DNA of 64,000 nt from Terriglobia bacterium (GTDB taxonomy: Bacteria; Acidobacteriota; Terriglobia; Bryobacterales; Bryobacteraceae), in assembly GCA_021324615.1 (NCBI GenBank), contig JAJPIT010000113.1, positions 1 through 64,000 on the forward strand, read 5' to 3'. A model generated the notes under the pieces. That model was not told the origin of the DNA and ran no database searches. It was given only the letters and a program-made list of their open reading frames with translations. Each line of letters opens with the position of its first letter. The stretch's first letter is position 1. Both the position numbers and the translations under genes were made by a program. This document shows, piece by piece, positions 18,748 through 27,679 of this stretch.

Positions 18748-19344
18748 GTGGAGAAACCAACAGTGCATGGCGGAGCCCGAAGGTCGCGGCAGGGCGGCAA
18801 CACGCTGGTCGAATCGGCGCTGACGCTGGTCCCCACGCTGGTGATGTTTTTGGGAATCGTCGACGTTTCGCTGGTCATCTTTCTTCAAAGCACGCTGACC
18901 AACGCGACGCTGGAAGGCGTCCGTTGGGCGGTCACGTTTCAGTCCAGCTACAACGGCATGAACTGCTCGGCTTCGCAGGCCTCCTGCATCACCAAGGTCG
19001 TTCAGGACAACTGCTACGGCTTCCTGAACAATTACAGCAACCTGGTCACGGTGAATTACTATACGGCGAACGATCTCAGCAACCCGGTGGAGACGTGCAA
19101 TTCGGGCACCTGCACTCAGACGGGAACCCTGCCGCAGACGCTGAGCAACGGAACCGTGGTGAATTACCCCAACCAGCCGGGCAATATCGTGCAGGTGCAG
19201 GTCTCCAATTTCCCCTGGAACTGGCTTTTCCCCGTGGCGGCCACCGGCTATCAGCTGACCGCCAAGAGCATCAATCTGAGCGCGTCCTCGATGGACGTTC
19301 TGGGCGCGCTGGCCGTGGGAACAACCACGCCGCCGAATCCCTAG
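18748..19344 (+). CDS. TadE-like pilus assembly protein
   Basis: 198 aa, GTG start. The N terminus SRQGGNTLVESALTLVPTLVMFLGIVDVSLVIF has the pseudopilin-type signature of TadE proteins: Gly, then a Glu at about +5, then one long hydrophobic helix. The rest is a Cys-containing, Thr/Asn-rich exported domain. TadE proteins are minor pseudopilins of the Tad/Flp type IVc system. It heads a set of four genes (to 22701), but no TadA ATPase, TadB/C, prepilin peptidase or secretin gene is nearby. Confidence 0.8.
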   Translation: MEKPTVHGGARRSRQGGNTLVESALTLVPTLVMFLGIVDVSLVIFLQSTLTNATLEGVRWAVTFQSSYNGMNCSASQASCITKVVQDNCYGFLNNYSNLVTVNYYTANDLSNPVETCNSGTCTQTGTLPQTLSNGTVVNYPNQPGNIVQVQVSNFPWNWLFPVAATGYQLTAKSINLSASSMDVLGALAVGTTTPPNP

Positions 19345-19357
19345 GAGGAACCCGCGC

Positions 19358-20068
19358 GTGTCCATCGCAAAGAAAGAACGCGGCAGCTCGGCGCTGGAGT
19401 TCGCCATCGTCATGGGAATGCTGGTGCCGATGTTCGCCGGAGCGGTGACGCTCAGCCTGGCGCTGTCCCGCGACATTCAGGTGAGCAACGTGTGCCGCGA
19501 CGCGGTGGTGCTCATGGTGCGCGCCGTCACCGATCCCTCCTCCGGCCTGGACCTGTCGCAGACCCAGAATCAACGCATCATCGTGGCGGCGGCCAGCGGC
19601 CTGGGCATGAACTCGGACGCGCAGAACGACCCCAACCCGAATGGCAACGCCGTAGTCATCCTGTCCCAGGTGGTCCTGGTGGGACCGCCGCAGTGCGCTG
19701 CCGGCGTGGTGCCGAACCCCAACGGCGTGCCCAACAACACCCCTCCCGATTACGGCTGGAATTCGGGCAACTGCCCCAACTACGGGCAGTACGTCTTCGC
19801 CTACCGCGTCGTGATCGGCAACGGGACGCGCTGGTCGAGCACGTTGGGCGCCCCGCCGCCGGCCGACATTCAAAGCAATGGAACGATTTCCGCCGCCAAT
19901 ATCGCCAAGGACACCTCCAATCGGGCGAGGAACATGGGCTCGGCCGGCGTCATCTCGCTTGATTTGGGCAAATATGCGCTGATTTCCGAGATGTACGCGG
20001 ACGTGAGTTTCCTGAATCTGTTTTCGATCTGGCATACGCCGGTTCTTTATGTCCGCAATGTTTCTTAA
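19358..20068 (+). CDS. TadE/TadG-like pilus assembly protein
   Basis: 236 aa from a GTG preceded by AGGAGGAA, 13 bases after the previous stop. ERGSSALEFAIVMGMLVPMFAGAVTLSLALSR is again a pseudopilin-like N terminus with Glu after the small residues. The C-terminal domain carries two or more cysteines and a DLSQTQNQRIIVAAA helix. It is probably a second minor pseudopilin made with its neighbours. Confidence 0.78.
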   Translation: MSIAKKERGSSALEFAIVMGMLVPMFAGAVTLSLALSRDIQVSNVCRDAVVLMVRAVTDPSSGLDLSQTQNQRIIVAAASGLGMNSDAQNDPNPNGNAVVILSQVVLVGPPQCAAGVVPNPNGVPNNTPPDYGWNSGNCPNYGQYVFAYRVVIGNGTRWSSTLGAPPPADIQSNGTISAANIAKDTSNRARNMGSAGVISLDLGKYALISEMYADVSFLNLFSIWHTPVLYVRNVS

Positions 20069-20116
20069 GCCAAACCGGCGCGCCGGGCGCGTCTGGAAAA
20101 GAGGCAGGAGATCGAG

Positions 20117-21934
20117 ATGAAGACCATCAGAGGGAAACGCCGCGGATTCACTTTGATCCTTTATTCGGTGATGCTCACCTTCATTGTGGCCGCCGCGGGC
20201 CTGGCGCTTGACGTAGGCACCATTTACATGATCCGAGCGCGGCTGTCCTCGGCCACCGACGCCGCCGCGCTGGCCGCCGGGCGCAGCGTCAATCTGGCCA
20301 ATACCGTTGCGCAGGCCACCTCCGCCGCGCAAAGCACCGCCAATTCCTTTTTCGCGGCCAATTTTCCGACCGGATACTTCAACACGGTCGGCGCTCCCAC
20401 GGTGACGCCGACGTTCACCCAGGAGACCGACTCCTATGGAAACCCAACCGGTGTTCTCGACATCACGGTCACGGCGAGCGTCAAGGCGCCGACTTATTTC
20501 ATGAACATCTTTCACGTCCCCAACGTCACCGTCAGCGCCTCCAGCACCGCCAGCCGGCGCGGCCTGGTCATGATGCTGGTGCTGGATGAATCGAGTTCGA
20601 TGAATACGCCGACCTCGCCTACCGCCTGCGCGGTAATGCGCCAGGCCGCGCAGAATTTCATTACCATGTTCAGCCCGTTCGACTATATCGGTCTGGTGGC
20701 GTTCGATTCGACGGCTCACCTCAGCTATCCGCCAAGCACCAGTTGGGGAGACGGGTCCCTGAATACCGCCATCGGCAACATTGTCTGCCGGAACAATACC
20801 AACACCATCTCCGCTCTTTATCTGGCCTACCAGCAAATTAAGCAAGTGGGCCAGCCTCTGGCGGAAAACACCATCGTCCTATTTACTGATGGTTCGCCCA
20901 ACGGCGTTTCCGCGTCCTTCCCCTTGCGGACTCAAAGCGACACTCGATGGAGCGGCCTCTATTCGGGAACCCAGAAAGCCGGAGGCACCGGGGAGGCCGA
21001 TACCAATCACTGGACCAGCCTGCCGAGCGGCTGCCAAGACCAGGGGCCGGTGGATCCGTATCTGAGCAGCATCGGCTATAGCATAAACGAAGAACAGCCC
21101 TGCACGCCTCCGGTAATTTGCACCAGTGGGACCATCACCGGAACCATTACGCAGTGGGGTGATCAGGACTCCTGGGGAGCGACCACCTGGGGCCTCGCCG
21201 CTCCCACCGATGCCGACACCGCCCCTTCCTGGCCGCCAACCTGCAACAAGGGGAATGTCAAATCCTCCAACCTTCCGTCTCCGGATCAGTACAACATGAG
21301 GCACATCATCGCCTATATCCCCGATACCGACATGTACGGGAATTCGCTGCACGGAATCGCCGTGCCGACGGGTACTTCCCCGGAGGGCACCGTGACCAAC
21401 GCCGCCGACGGAACGCGCCGCGATACCCGCGACTACTGGCTGTTCCAGACGAACAATTACTGTAATAGTAACGTCAGCCCCTCTTGTAAGAATGTCGGTG
21501 ATCTTTGGTCCCGCCACAGCGGCGTCGGCTCCGGATCGAACTTCTTTACCAGCGGACCTTACGCCGGCCACTTCCGCCCGGACCAGCCCAATTCGATTGT
21601 GGCCGCCAGCATGAACGGCACCATGGATATGGCCAACACGATCCGCAGCGATACCACCTATCATCCGGTCATTCACGTGATCTACCTCACCGGCAACGGA
21701 ACGGATTCGGTCGATCACGAATTTCTTCCGATCGTCGCCAATTTTCCGAACATCCCGGTACTGCCCTACGACGCTGCTTACGTGGTCGGCGCCGATACGC
21801 AGCCGGTTCTCTACGCCAATCCCGCTTTCAACCCTAATCAGGAGTCAGGCAAGTATTTTGTCACCGCGGACAAGAACCAGCTCACTTCCCTGTTCGCGCA
21901 GTTGGCGTCGGAAGTCCTGCGCCTCAGCAAATGA
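20117..21934 (+). CDS. TadG-like protein with von Willebrand factor A domain
   Basis: 605 aa, ATG start with AGGAGA upstream. Residues ~10-45 (GFTLILYSVMLTFIVAAAGLALDVG) are the TadG-type anchor, followed by the RARLSSATDAAALAAGR segment. A VWA domain begins near 150: LVMMLVLDESSSMN is the MIDAS DxSxS, and ENTIVLFTDGSPNG its later Asp motif. A long Asn/Thr-rich insertion with several cysteines (~280-520) interrupts the VWA domain. It is probably exported and may act in surface adhesion. The stop overlaps the next gene by ATGA. Confidence 0.83.
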   Translation: MKTIRGKRRGFTLILYSVMLTFIVAAAGLALDVGTIYMIRARLSSATDAAALAAGRSVNLANTVAQATSAAQSTANSFFAANFPTGYFNTVGAPTVTPTFTQETDSYGNPTGVLDITVTASVKAPTYFMNIFHVPNVTVSASSTASRRGLVMMLVLDESSSMNTPTSPTACAVMRQAAQNFITMFSPFDYIGLVAFDSTAHLSYPPSTSWGDGSLNTAIGNIVCRNNTNTISALYLAYQQIKQVGQPLAENTIVLFTDGSPNGVSASFPLRTQSDTRWSGLYSGTQKAGGTGEADTNHWTSLPSGCQDQGPVDPYLSSIGYSINEEQPCTPPVICTSGTITGTITQWGDQDSWGATTWGLAAPTDADTAPSWPPTCNKGNVKSSNLPSPDQYNMRHIIAYIPDTDMYGNSLHGIAVPTGTSPEGTVTNAADGTRRDTRDYWLFQTNNYCNSNVSPSCKNVGDLWSRHSGVGSGSNFFTSGPYAGHFRPDQPNSIVAASMNGTMDMANTIRSDTTYHPVIHVIYLTGNGTDSVDHEFLPIVANFPNIPVLPYDAAYVVGADTQPVLYANPAFNPNQESGKYFVTADKNQLTSLFAQLASEVLRLSK

Positions 21935-22701
21935 CCGCGCCGCTCGTTTTCCTGATGCTGCTCGGCTCGCCCGAGGCGGGCGTCCCGCTGCTGGCGGGAT
22001 GCTCGCCGGACGAGGAACGGCTGGCGGTGATCGCCGCCGCCGACCGCGTCGAAGTGCAGCAGGCGATTTTCAGCGGCGACGGCGCCTGCTACCGGCTGGA
22101 GCTGATCCGCGCGGATCGGAGAATTTCCGGCTATGTGCTGGGCGAGTCCCTTCCCGCCGTGGCGGCGTTCGCCGCCGAGCGGGAAAGGCTCGAAAGCGAA
22201 CGGCTGGCGGCCCTGGCCCGCGCCGCCGCACCCGCCGGAGCCGCCCCGCAGCCCGCCGGCCGGACCGAAGCGAAGGCGGAGCCGCCCACGTCCCCGGTCC
22301 CGGAATACTTGAGCGACTTCGTCGCGCGCGACGCCGAAGGCCGGCCACACCGCCTCTCCTCGCTTCCTGGACGCCTCATCGTCGTGGTCTTCTGGTCGGG
22401 CCGCTCCAAAGCCTCCCTGGGCGACCTGCAGGCGATCTATAACCAGTACCGGCGCCGCGGCGTTTCCGTAGTGGGCATCAACATGGATGGGGCCCGGATG
22501 CTGGCCCGCGAAACCGAAGATATCGATCTCGGCTTTCCCCAATGGGCCGATCCCGGCGGCATCGCCCGGCACTACGGCGTCGGCCAGTCGGGAAAAGCCT
22601 TCGTGCTGGACCGCTCGCGCCGGGTTCTCGCCGCCGGCTCCGGCGCCGACGCCGCGCGGGCCGTTAAGCAGTTGATGAGCGGGAAAACCGCCACCCCTTA
22701 A
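21931..22701 (+). CDS. Exported thioredoxin-fold protein lacking the CxxC motif
   Basis: 256 aa. A hydrophobic N terminus ends with LLAGC at 20-24, which matches a lipobox, although the charge pattern before it is weak. Residues ~25-85 look like a small SH3-like domain, then a Pro/Ala-rich linker. Residues ~125-250 have the AhpC/TlpA thioredoxin fold (LPGRLIVVVFWSGRSKASLGDLQAI, then VVGINMD). Where TlpA proteins have WCxxC this one has WSGRS, so thiol-disulfide exchange is not expected. It is coupled to the VWA gene by a 4-base overlap. Confidence 0.7.
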   Translation: MTAPLVFLMLLGSPEAGVPLLAGCSPDEERLAVIAAADRVEVQQAIFSGDGACYRLELIRADRRISGYVLGESLPAVAAFAAERERLESERLAALARAAAPAGAAPQPAGRTEAKAEPPTSPVPEYLSDFVARDAEGRPHRLSSLPGRLIVVVFWSGRSKASLGDLQAIYNQYRRRGVSVVGINMDGARMLARETEDIDLGFPQWADPGGIARHYGVGQSGKAFVLDRSRRVLAAGSGADAARAVKQLMSGKTATP

Positions 22702-22709
22702 AACGGACG

Positions 22710-23852
22710 TTACTCGACCAGCCGCAGAATCATCCCGGTATCGGTCGCCGCCCACTGATGATCGGCGTCGGGACCCGCCAAGACCACCGACCTCGCGGTC
22801 GCCTTGTAATCCACGGTCATCTCCGTCCACTCCTTCACGTCCGAGCTGGCCAGGATGCGGACTTTTCCCGGAATCGGCGAAACGCTCAGTTTCCCCGGCG
22901 GCTCGACGGCGGCGAGAAACGCGCGCGGCCCCGCAAATAGGGCCACGTCGGTTACGCGCCGGTCCTGCTGGCGAAAAACCTGCGTGCTCTGCCCCGTTTT
23001 GAGGTCCAGCCGGAAGACCTCGCTCGGATACTCGAACGCTTCGCTGAAGGAGAAAGCGGCCAGTCCCGTCGCGCCCGCCAGGCGCAAGCCGATGATGGTC
23101 CCGTAGAAATCGGCTCCGGTCGCGCTCCAGGTCTTTCCCGCGTCGCGCGTTTCGATCAGCAGCGTCTCGCCTTTGGAGGGCCGCCGCCGCACGGCCCGCT
23201 CCGGCTCCATCCACGATGGCAGATGCGGATCGTCGCCGCGCGGCGTCACCGCTCCGCCCATGATCACGCCGTAGCTGCCGGCAAAAGCGATCTGGGTGTA
23301 CGCCGCGTGGCCGGGATCGCCGGGCGGTTTGGCGGCGGCCTCAATCGCCGTCCAGGTCTTGCCGCCGTCCTTGGTTTCGAACGCGCTCTTTTGATTGCCC
23401 GCCGCGAATCCGTGCTGCTGGTCCAAAAACCACAGCCGGGTGATCAATCCGCCCGGGGGCGCCGGACCCAGCTTCTTTTCCGGCTTTTTCTGCTCGCCGA
23501 TCTTTTTCCATGTCGCTCCGCCGTCTCCGGTAAACCAGATCGCGTCATCCCCCGCCATCCATCCGGTCGATTCGTTCAGAAAGAACAGCGAGCGCGGCGA
23601 ATCGTGCAGCGGCTGCAAGGTCCATTGCTCGCCGCCATCGGTGGTGAGAAGCTCGACGTCGCGCGGTTTGCGCGCGCCCGTCTCATCGATGACCGCGCCG
23701 ACCGCGACGCCGTGCCGCGCCGTGGGAAACGCCAGATCCTCGATGGCCAGCGTTTCATGCAGCTTATCGTAAAAATATTGAATCTTCCACCGCGGATCGG
23801 CGCCCTGCGCCAGTGCCGCGGCCAGCAATGCAAATACCCAGGCGGCTCTCAT
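22710..23852 (-). CDS. Secreted Ycf48/BNR-like propeller protein
   Basis: 380 aa with a signal peptide (MRAAWVFALLAAALAQG). Blades carry TDGGEQW, TGDGGATW, TKDGGKTW and TRDAGKTW turns, the BNR/sialidase-like pattern seen also at 2212-3195. No catalytic residues of true sialidases are evident. It follows the GAF gene by 4 bases on the same strand, so the two are probably co-transcribed. Confidence 0.75.
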   Translation of the reverse strand: MRAAWVFALLAAALAQGADPRWKIQYFYDKLHETLAIEDLAFPTARHGVAVGAVIDETGARKPRDVELLTTDGGEQWTLQPLHDSPRSLFFLNESTGWMAGDDAIWFTGDGGATWKKIGEQKKPEKKLGPAPPGGLITRLWFLDQQHGFAAGNQKSAFETKDGGKTWTAIEAAAKPPGDPGHAAYTQIAFAGSYGVIMGGAVTPRGDDPHLPSWMEPERAVRRRPSKGETLLIETRDAGKTWSATGADFYGTIIGLRLAGATGLAAFSFSEAFEYPSEVFRLDLKTGQSTQVFRQQDRRVTDVALFAGPRAFLAAVEPPGKLSVSPIPGKVRILASSDVKEWTEMTVDYKATARSVVLAGPDADHQWAATDTGMILRLVE

Positions 23853-23856
23853 CGGA

Positions 23857-24432
23857 CTACTCGCTGCGCGCCGCCGCCAGGATCCCGTCCAGCGCCGGCG
23901 CCTCCGGATCGGTCCGCGCCAGCGCGATCAGACAGCCGATCTGCTCACCGACCGTCGTCAGCATCTCCATTTCGCCGCCGCTGTGGAAGTGCGGCTCCCG
24001 GTGCTGCACATTGATGACCCCGGCCACGCGATTCCGCACCACCACCGGCGCCGAAAGGAACGCTTCGTAGGCGTCTTCCGGCAGGTCGGTGAAGTGCTTG
24101 AAGCGCGGATCGAGATAAGCTTCGCGGGAGATCGAAACCAGCCGGCGCTCGCGCGCCACCCAGCCGGTCAACCCTTCGCCCAGCCCCAGACGGACTTTGC
24201 CGATCGTATCCGGCCGCGGATTGTTCGATACGCACAAAACCAGCTCGCGGTCCTGAAGCAGATAAAGCAGACAGGCATCGCAGCCCATGAACTCCACCAC
24301 CAGCGAAACCACCTGCTGAAGCGCTTCGCCCAGATCCCCTTCGCGCGACATCAGGCGGCTGATTTTCTGAAGAAGCCGAAGCTGCTGCTCGGTATTTTCG
24401 AGCGCCGTTTCCAGTTCTTTGACGCGGGACAC
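23857..24432 (-). CDS. GAF domain protein
   Basis: 191 aa. Residues 1-30 form a coiled-coil-like helix (ELETALENTEQQLRLLQKISRLM). The rest is one GAF domain: LGEALQQVVSLVVEFMGCDACLLYLL, LGLGEGLTGWVARERR, SAPVVVRNRVAGVINVQHREPHFHS. No output domain is attached, so it probably senses a small molecule or acts through a partner. It is divergent from recA across 149 bases. Confidence 0.82.
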   Translation of the reverse strand: MSRVKELETALENTEQQLRLLQKISRLMSREGDLGEALQQVVSLVVEFMGCDACLLYLLQDRELVLCVSNNPRPDTIGKVRLGLGEGLTGWVARERRLVSISREAYLDPRFKHFTDLPEDAYEAFLSAPVVVRNRVAGVINVQHREPHFHSGGEMEMLTTVGEQIGCLIALARTDPEAPALDGILAAARSE

Positions 24433-24531
24433 CGGCTACATTATGCCAGATGCAGAGCGGCGAGTGGGCCGCCGGGAACCTGCGCCGCATCTTCGGCAGA
24501 CGCCGCCGTGGAGCGGATGCTATTTTAAATC

Positions 24532-24559
24532 TTGAATGCGCGGAGTCCTGAGCTATAAT
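24532..24559 (+). promoter_or_regulatory. recA promoter
   Basis: TTGAAT (24532-24537), a 16-base spacer and a perfect TATAAT (24554-24559), 22 bases ahead of the recA start. AAGGAG (24571-24576) is the ribosome binding site. No LexA-type palindrome was recognised. Confidence 0.6.
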
Positions 24560-24581
24560 TAGGGGAACAAAAGGAGAATAA

Positions 24582-25655
24582 ATGGACGAAAAGGAACGGA
24601 GCCGGGTGCTCGGCGCGACGCTGGGGCAGATCGAAAAGCAGTTCGGAAAGGGCTCAATTATCCGCTTAGGCGCGCAGGCCGTGCAGGCTGTGCCGGTCAT
24701 TTCGACCGGGTCCATTTCGGTGGATTTCGCGCTCGGCACCGGAGGGTTTCCGCGCGGGCGGATCTCGGAGATTTTCGGGCCGGAGTCTTCGGGCAAGACG
24801 ACCATCGCGCTCCAGGTGGTGGCGGAAGCGCAGCGCGGCGGCGGTATGGCGGCTTATATCGACGTGGAGCACGCGCTGGATCCGGCCTACGCCAGGAAGT
24901 TGGGCGTGGATGTGGACAATTTGCTGGTGTCGCAGCCCGATTACGGCGAGCAGGCGCTGGAAATTACCAACGCTCTGATTAGCTCGGGATCGATCGATGT
25001 GCTGGTGGTCGACTCCGTTGCGGCGCTGGTGCCCAAGGCCGAGCTGGACGGCGAAATGGGCGACAGCTTCATGGGCGTCCACGCGCGGCTGATGTCGCAG
25101 GCCATGCGCAAGCTGACGGGAATCGTTTCCAAGTCGAACACCTGCCTGATTTTTATTAACCAGATCCGGGAAAAGATTGGCGTCATGTTCGGGAATCCGG
25201 AAACCACCACCGGCGGCCGCGCGCTGAAGTTTTATGCCAGCGTGCGGGCCGATATTCGCCGCGTGGCGGCGATCAAGGACGGGGAAAGCGTCGTCGGCAA
25301 TCGCACCAAGATCAAAATCGTAAAGAACAAAATGGCTCCGCCGTTCCGCGAGGCCGAGTTCGACATTATCTATGGCGAGGGGATTTCACGCGAAGGCGAC
25401 CTGATCGACATGGCCGTCGCGCAGAACCTGATCGAGAAGAGCGGCGCCTGGTACAGCTTCAAGGGCGAGCGGATCGGCCAGGGCCGGGATAACGCGAAGC
25501 AGTTTTTGAAAGACAATCCCGATGTGATGCGCAAGCTCGACGCGGAAGTGCGCAAAGCGGTGGGGTTGGTGAAGGCGGATGCCGCGCCGCCACCGGTTCC
25601 GCCGCCGGCTGCTGCCTCCGCTCCGGCCGCGGCGGCTCGCGGGCGGAGTTCCTAG
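24582..25655 (+). CDS. recA: Recombinase RecA
   Basis: 357 aa, ATG with a strong AAGGAG site. Family landmarks in order: [30 protein letters not shown], Walker [10 protein letters not shown] near 66-74, [15 protein letters not shown], Walker [13 protein letters not shown], loop L2 region [21 protein letters not shown], and [11 protein letters not shown]. The C terminus is Pro/Ala-rich. It coats single-stranded DNA for homologous recombination and triggers the SOS response. A GGGGC-AAGC-GCCCC hairpin without a T tract follows the stop. Confidence 0.98.
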   Translation: MDEKERSRVLGATLGQIEKQFGKGSIIRLGAQAVQAVPVISTGSISVDFALGTGGFPRGRISEIFGPESSGKTTIALQVVAEAQRGGGMAAYIDVEHALDPAYARKLGVDVDNLLVSQPDYGEQALEITNALISSGSIDVLVVDSVAALVPKAELDGEMGDSFMGVHARLMSQAMRKLTGIVSKSNTCLIFINQIREKIGVMFGNPETTTGGRALKFYASVRADIRRVAAIKDGESVVGNRTKIKIVKNKMAPPFREAEFDIIYGEGISREGDLIDMAVAQNLIEKSGAWYSFKGERIGQGRDNAKQFLKDNPDVMRKLDAEVRKAVGLVKADAAPPPVPPPAAASAPAAAARGRSS

Positions 25656-25674
25656 CGGGGCAAGCGCCCCACGG

Positions 25675-27021
25675 TCAGGAGAGTTTCCACCATCTCGCGA
25701 GGTTCAGGGCATCCTCGAGGGCCGCGCCGACGCGCAGCAGGGTGTCTTCGGACCGCGCAGGGCCGAGGATCTGCATGCCCACCGGCAGCCCGCTCCGGGT
25801 AAAGCCGCACGGCATCGCCAGCGATGGAATACCCAAGACGTTTACCGCCCGCATGAGGCGCGTCGTGATCATGCGCACGTCGTCGCGTTTTCCGGCGACC
25901 TCCACCGTCATTTCGCCGATTTTGGGCGCCGGGGTTGGCGTGGATGGCACGATGAGGCAATCGGCCTCGCTCCACAGCTTCGAAAACTGGCGGGCGTAGA
26001 TCCGGCGCAGACGAAGCGCGTCGGCGTAATCGATTCCCAGAATCAACCGGCCCTGATCAAGCAGGGCCAGCACATCCGCGCCAAAATCGCCGCGGCGGTG
26101 CAGATGCGGACGCCAGTGGGCGGCCGCTTCCACCAGCAGCAACACGCGTCCGGCGGCGTTGATGGCGTCCATGTCGGGGACCGTCACTTCGACCACCTGC
26201 CCGCCGATGACCTCCACGGTCTGGATCGCGCCGCGCACGGCGGCGGCGACCTCCGCATCCAAGGAATCGAAGTAGAAGTTTCGCGGCACGCCGATCCGCA
26301 GCCCGCGCAGCTCGGCTTGGGCCGCGGGAACATATCCAGACGGATTTTCCGCCATGGCCTGAAAACAGATCGCGGCGTCGCGAACAGTCCGGGTCATGGG
26401 CCCGATGTGATCCATGGTCATGGACAACGGAATCACGCCGCGGCGGCTCACGCGCTCGTAAGTCGGCTTCAAACCGACCGTGCCGCAAAACGACGAAGGA
26501 ATCCGGATGGATCCGCCGGTGTCGGTGCCCGTCGCCATGAAGACCAGAGCCGCGGCGACAGCAGCGCCGGAGCCGCCGCTCGATCCGCCGGGAATCCGCT
26601 CCGGATCCCAGGGATTGCGAACCGGGCCGAAATGGGGGTTGGTGGAGGTGATGCCGTAGGCGAGCTCGTGCAGGCCGGTTTTGCCGATCGAGACCGCGCC
26701 CGCCTCGCGCAGCCTGACGGCGGCCGCCGCATCTTCGTCAGGAATAAAATCGGCCAGAATTTTCGATCCGGCCGTGGTTCGGACGCCGCGCGTCAGGATC
26801 AGGTCCTTGTGCGCGATCGGAATCCCGTGAAGGGGGCCGCGATCGATGCCGCGGGCCAGCTCCGCGTCTCTTTCTTTGGCCTCCGCGCGCGCCGCATCCG
26901 CCGTGACGGTGATGAACGCGTTCAGCCGGTCCCGCGCGGTTCTCCTCAGCGATTCCTCCACCATTTCGGCGGAAGAAATTTTGCGCGCGCGCAGCGCCGC
27001 CGCGGCTTCCTGAATGGTCAT
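25675..27021 (-). CDS. Amidase (amidase signature family)
   Basis: 448 aa from ATG 27021, which overlaps the stop of the small upstream gene by ATGA; in-frame starts further upstream lie inside that gene. The Ser-cisSer-Lys triad is visible: Lys in IAHKDLIL (~76), Ser in GGSSGGSGAAVA (~150) and Ser in GTDTGGSIRIPSS (~175). It could be a GatA-like or AtzE-like amidase; the tiny AtzG/GatC-like partner and lack of gatB favour a small-molecule amidase. It converges with recA. Confidence 0.88.
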   Translation of the reverse strand: MTIQEAAAALRARKISSAEMVEESLRRTARDRLNAFITVTADAARAEAKERDAELARGIDRGPLHGIPIAHKDLILTRGVRTTAGSKILADFIPDEDAAAAVRLREAGAVSIGKTGLHELAYGITSTNPHFGPVRNPWDPERIPGGSSGGSGAAVAAALVFMATGTDTGGSIRIPSSFCGTVGLKPTYERVSRRGVIPLSMTMDHIGPMTRTVRDAAICFQAMAENPSGYVPAAQAELRGLRIGVPRNFYFDSLDAEVAAAVRGAIQTVEVIGGQVVEVTVPDMDAINAAGRVLLLVEAAAHWRPHLHRRGDFGADVLALLDQGRLILGIDYADALRLRRIYARQFSKLWSEADCLIVPSTPTPAPKIGEMTVEVAGKRDDVRMITTRLMRAVNVLGIPSLAMPCGFTRSGLPVGMQILGPARSEDTLLRVGAALEDALNLARWWKLS

Positions 27022-27185
27022 GCGACGTCCTCCGGCCCGGTCCATGCGTCCGCCCACGGCGGAATGGAGCGAACCAGCGGCTCAAACGACGCCTCGAGCG
27101 CCTCCAAAACGGCTGCAATCTTTTCGATCTCAATCGCCTCATCCACGCTTGCGGCGCGCAGCCGCCAGTCCGTCTTATTTGTCAT
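27018..27185 (-). CDS. Small GatC/AtzG-like partner of the amidase
   Basis: A 55-aa reading frame (MTNKTDWRLRAASVDEAIEI..., ending GPEDVA) that fits tightly: it begins 8 bases after the 27194 gene and its stop overlaps the amidase ATG. It has an amphipathic helix with a LEALEASFEPLV core followed by a PPWADAWTGPEDV tail. Small GatC- or AtzG-like subunits stabilise amidases by wrapping around them. Assignment rests on size, position and general pattern, not on strong motif identity. Confidence 0.6.
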   Translation of the reverse strand: MTNKTDWRLRAASVDEAIEIEKIAAVLEALEASFEPLVRSIPPWADAWTGPEDVA

Positions 27186-27193
27186 TTTCAAAG

Positions 27194-27607
27194 TCAACTC
27201 TGGCGGCCGGTCTGCAACGGCCGGATTTGAAAGCTTTGATGGGCGGCGGACGGGTGGTTCACTTTCGAGCGCCGCCCCTCGGCCTGCAGCCGGCGGTGCG
27301 CTTCCTGCCAGTCCGGCAATTGTTCAGTCTCCTGCTCCCAATGGACCAGCGCGGCTTCATCGCACCACTCCAGCAGGCGGCGCATCGCCAGCCGGTGCGG
27401 TCCGGTCATCATAAAGGACTTCATGGCGGCTTCGCTGGTCCAAACAGTTCGTGTCCAGAATGTGCGGTCGCGGTCGCGCAGCAGGGACACCCGCAAATTT
27501 CCAGCGGAGCGCCGGGCTTGCCATGCGCATCGCATCGAAGAATAGAGAAACGGCGGAAGGTAGCGCCACAAGCGCACGCGCAAACGGGTGACCGAGACGA
27601 CCGCCAC
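27194..27607 (-). CDS. DUF3291-like protein
   Basis: 137 aa, GTG start. VVSVTRLRVRLWRYLPPFLYSSMRCAWQARRS, then LLRDRDRTFWTRTVWTSEAAMKSFMMTGPHRLAMRRLLEWCDEAALVHWEQ, matches the ferredoxin-like fold of DUF3291 (antibiotic-biosynthesis-monooxygenase relatives). Function is unknown. It heads a three-gene set with the small protein and the amidase. A TATACT box at 27615-27620 on this strand sits so close that the true start could be further inside. Confidence 0.7.
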   Translation of the reverse strand: MAVVSVTRLRVRLWRYLPPFLYSSMRCAWQARRSAGNLRVSLLRDRDRTFWTRTVWTSEAAMKSFMMTGPHRLAMRRLLEWCDEAALVHWEQETEQLPDWQEAHRRLQAEGRRSKVNHPSAAHQSFQIRPLQTGRQS

Positions 27608-27679
27608 AGCGTAGAGTATACCGTGCGCTGCGGCTTCCGGCGCCGCCCGCGCGAAGCGGCGCGATACAATTAAGGAACA

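Noticed and set aside
25579-27414. Plus-strand frame of 611 codons over recA 3' end and the amidase
   Set aside because: The amidase triad and the small partner gene explain the minus strand; the plus frame is a shadow.
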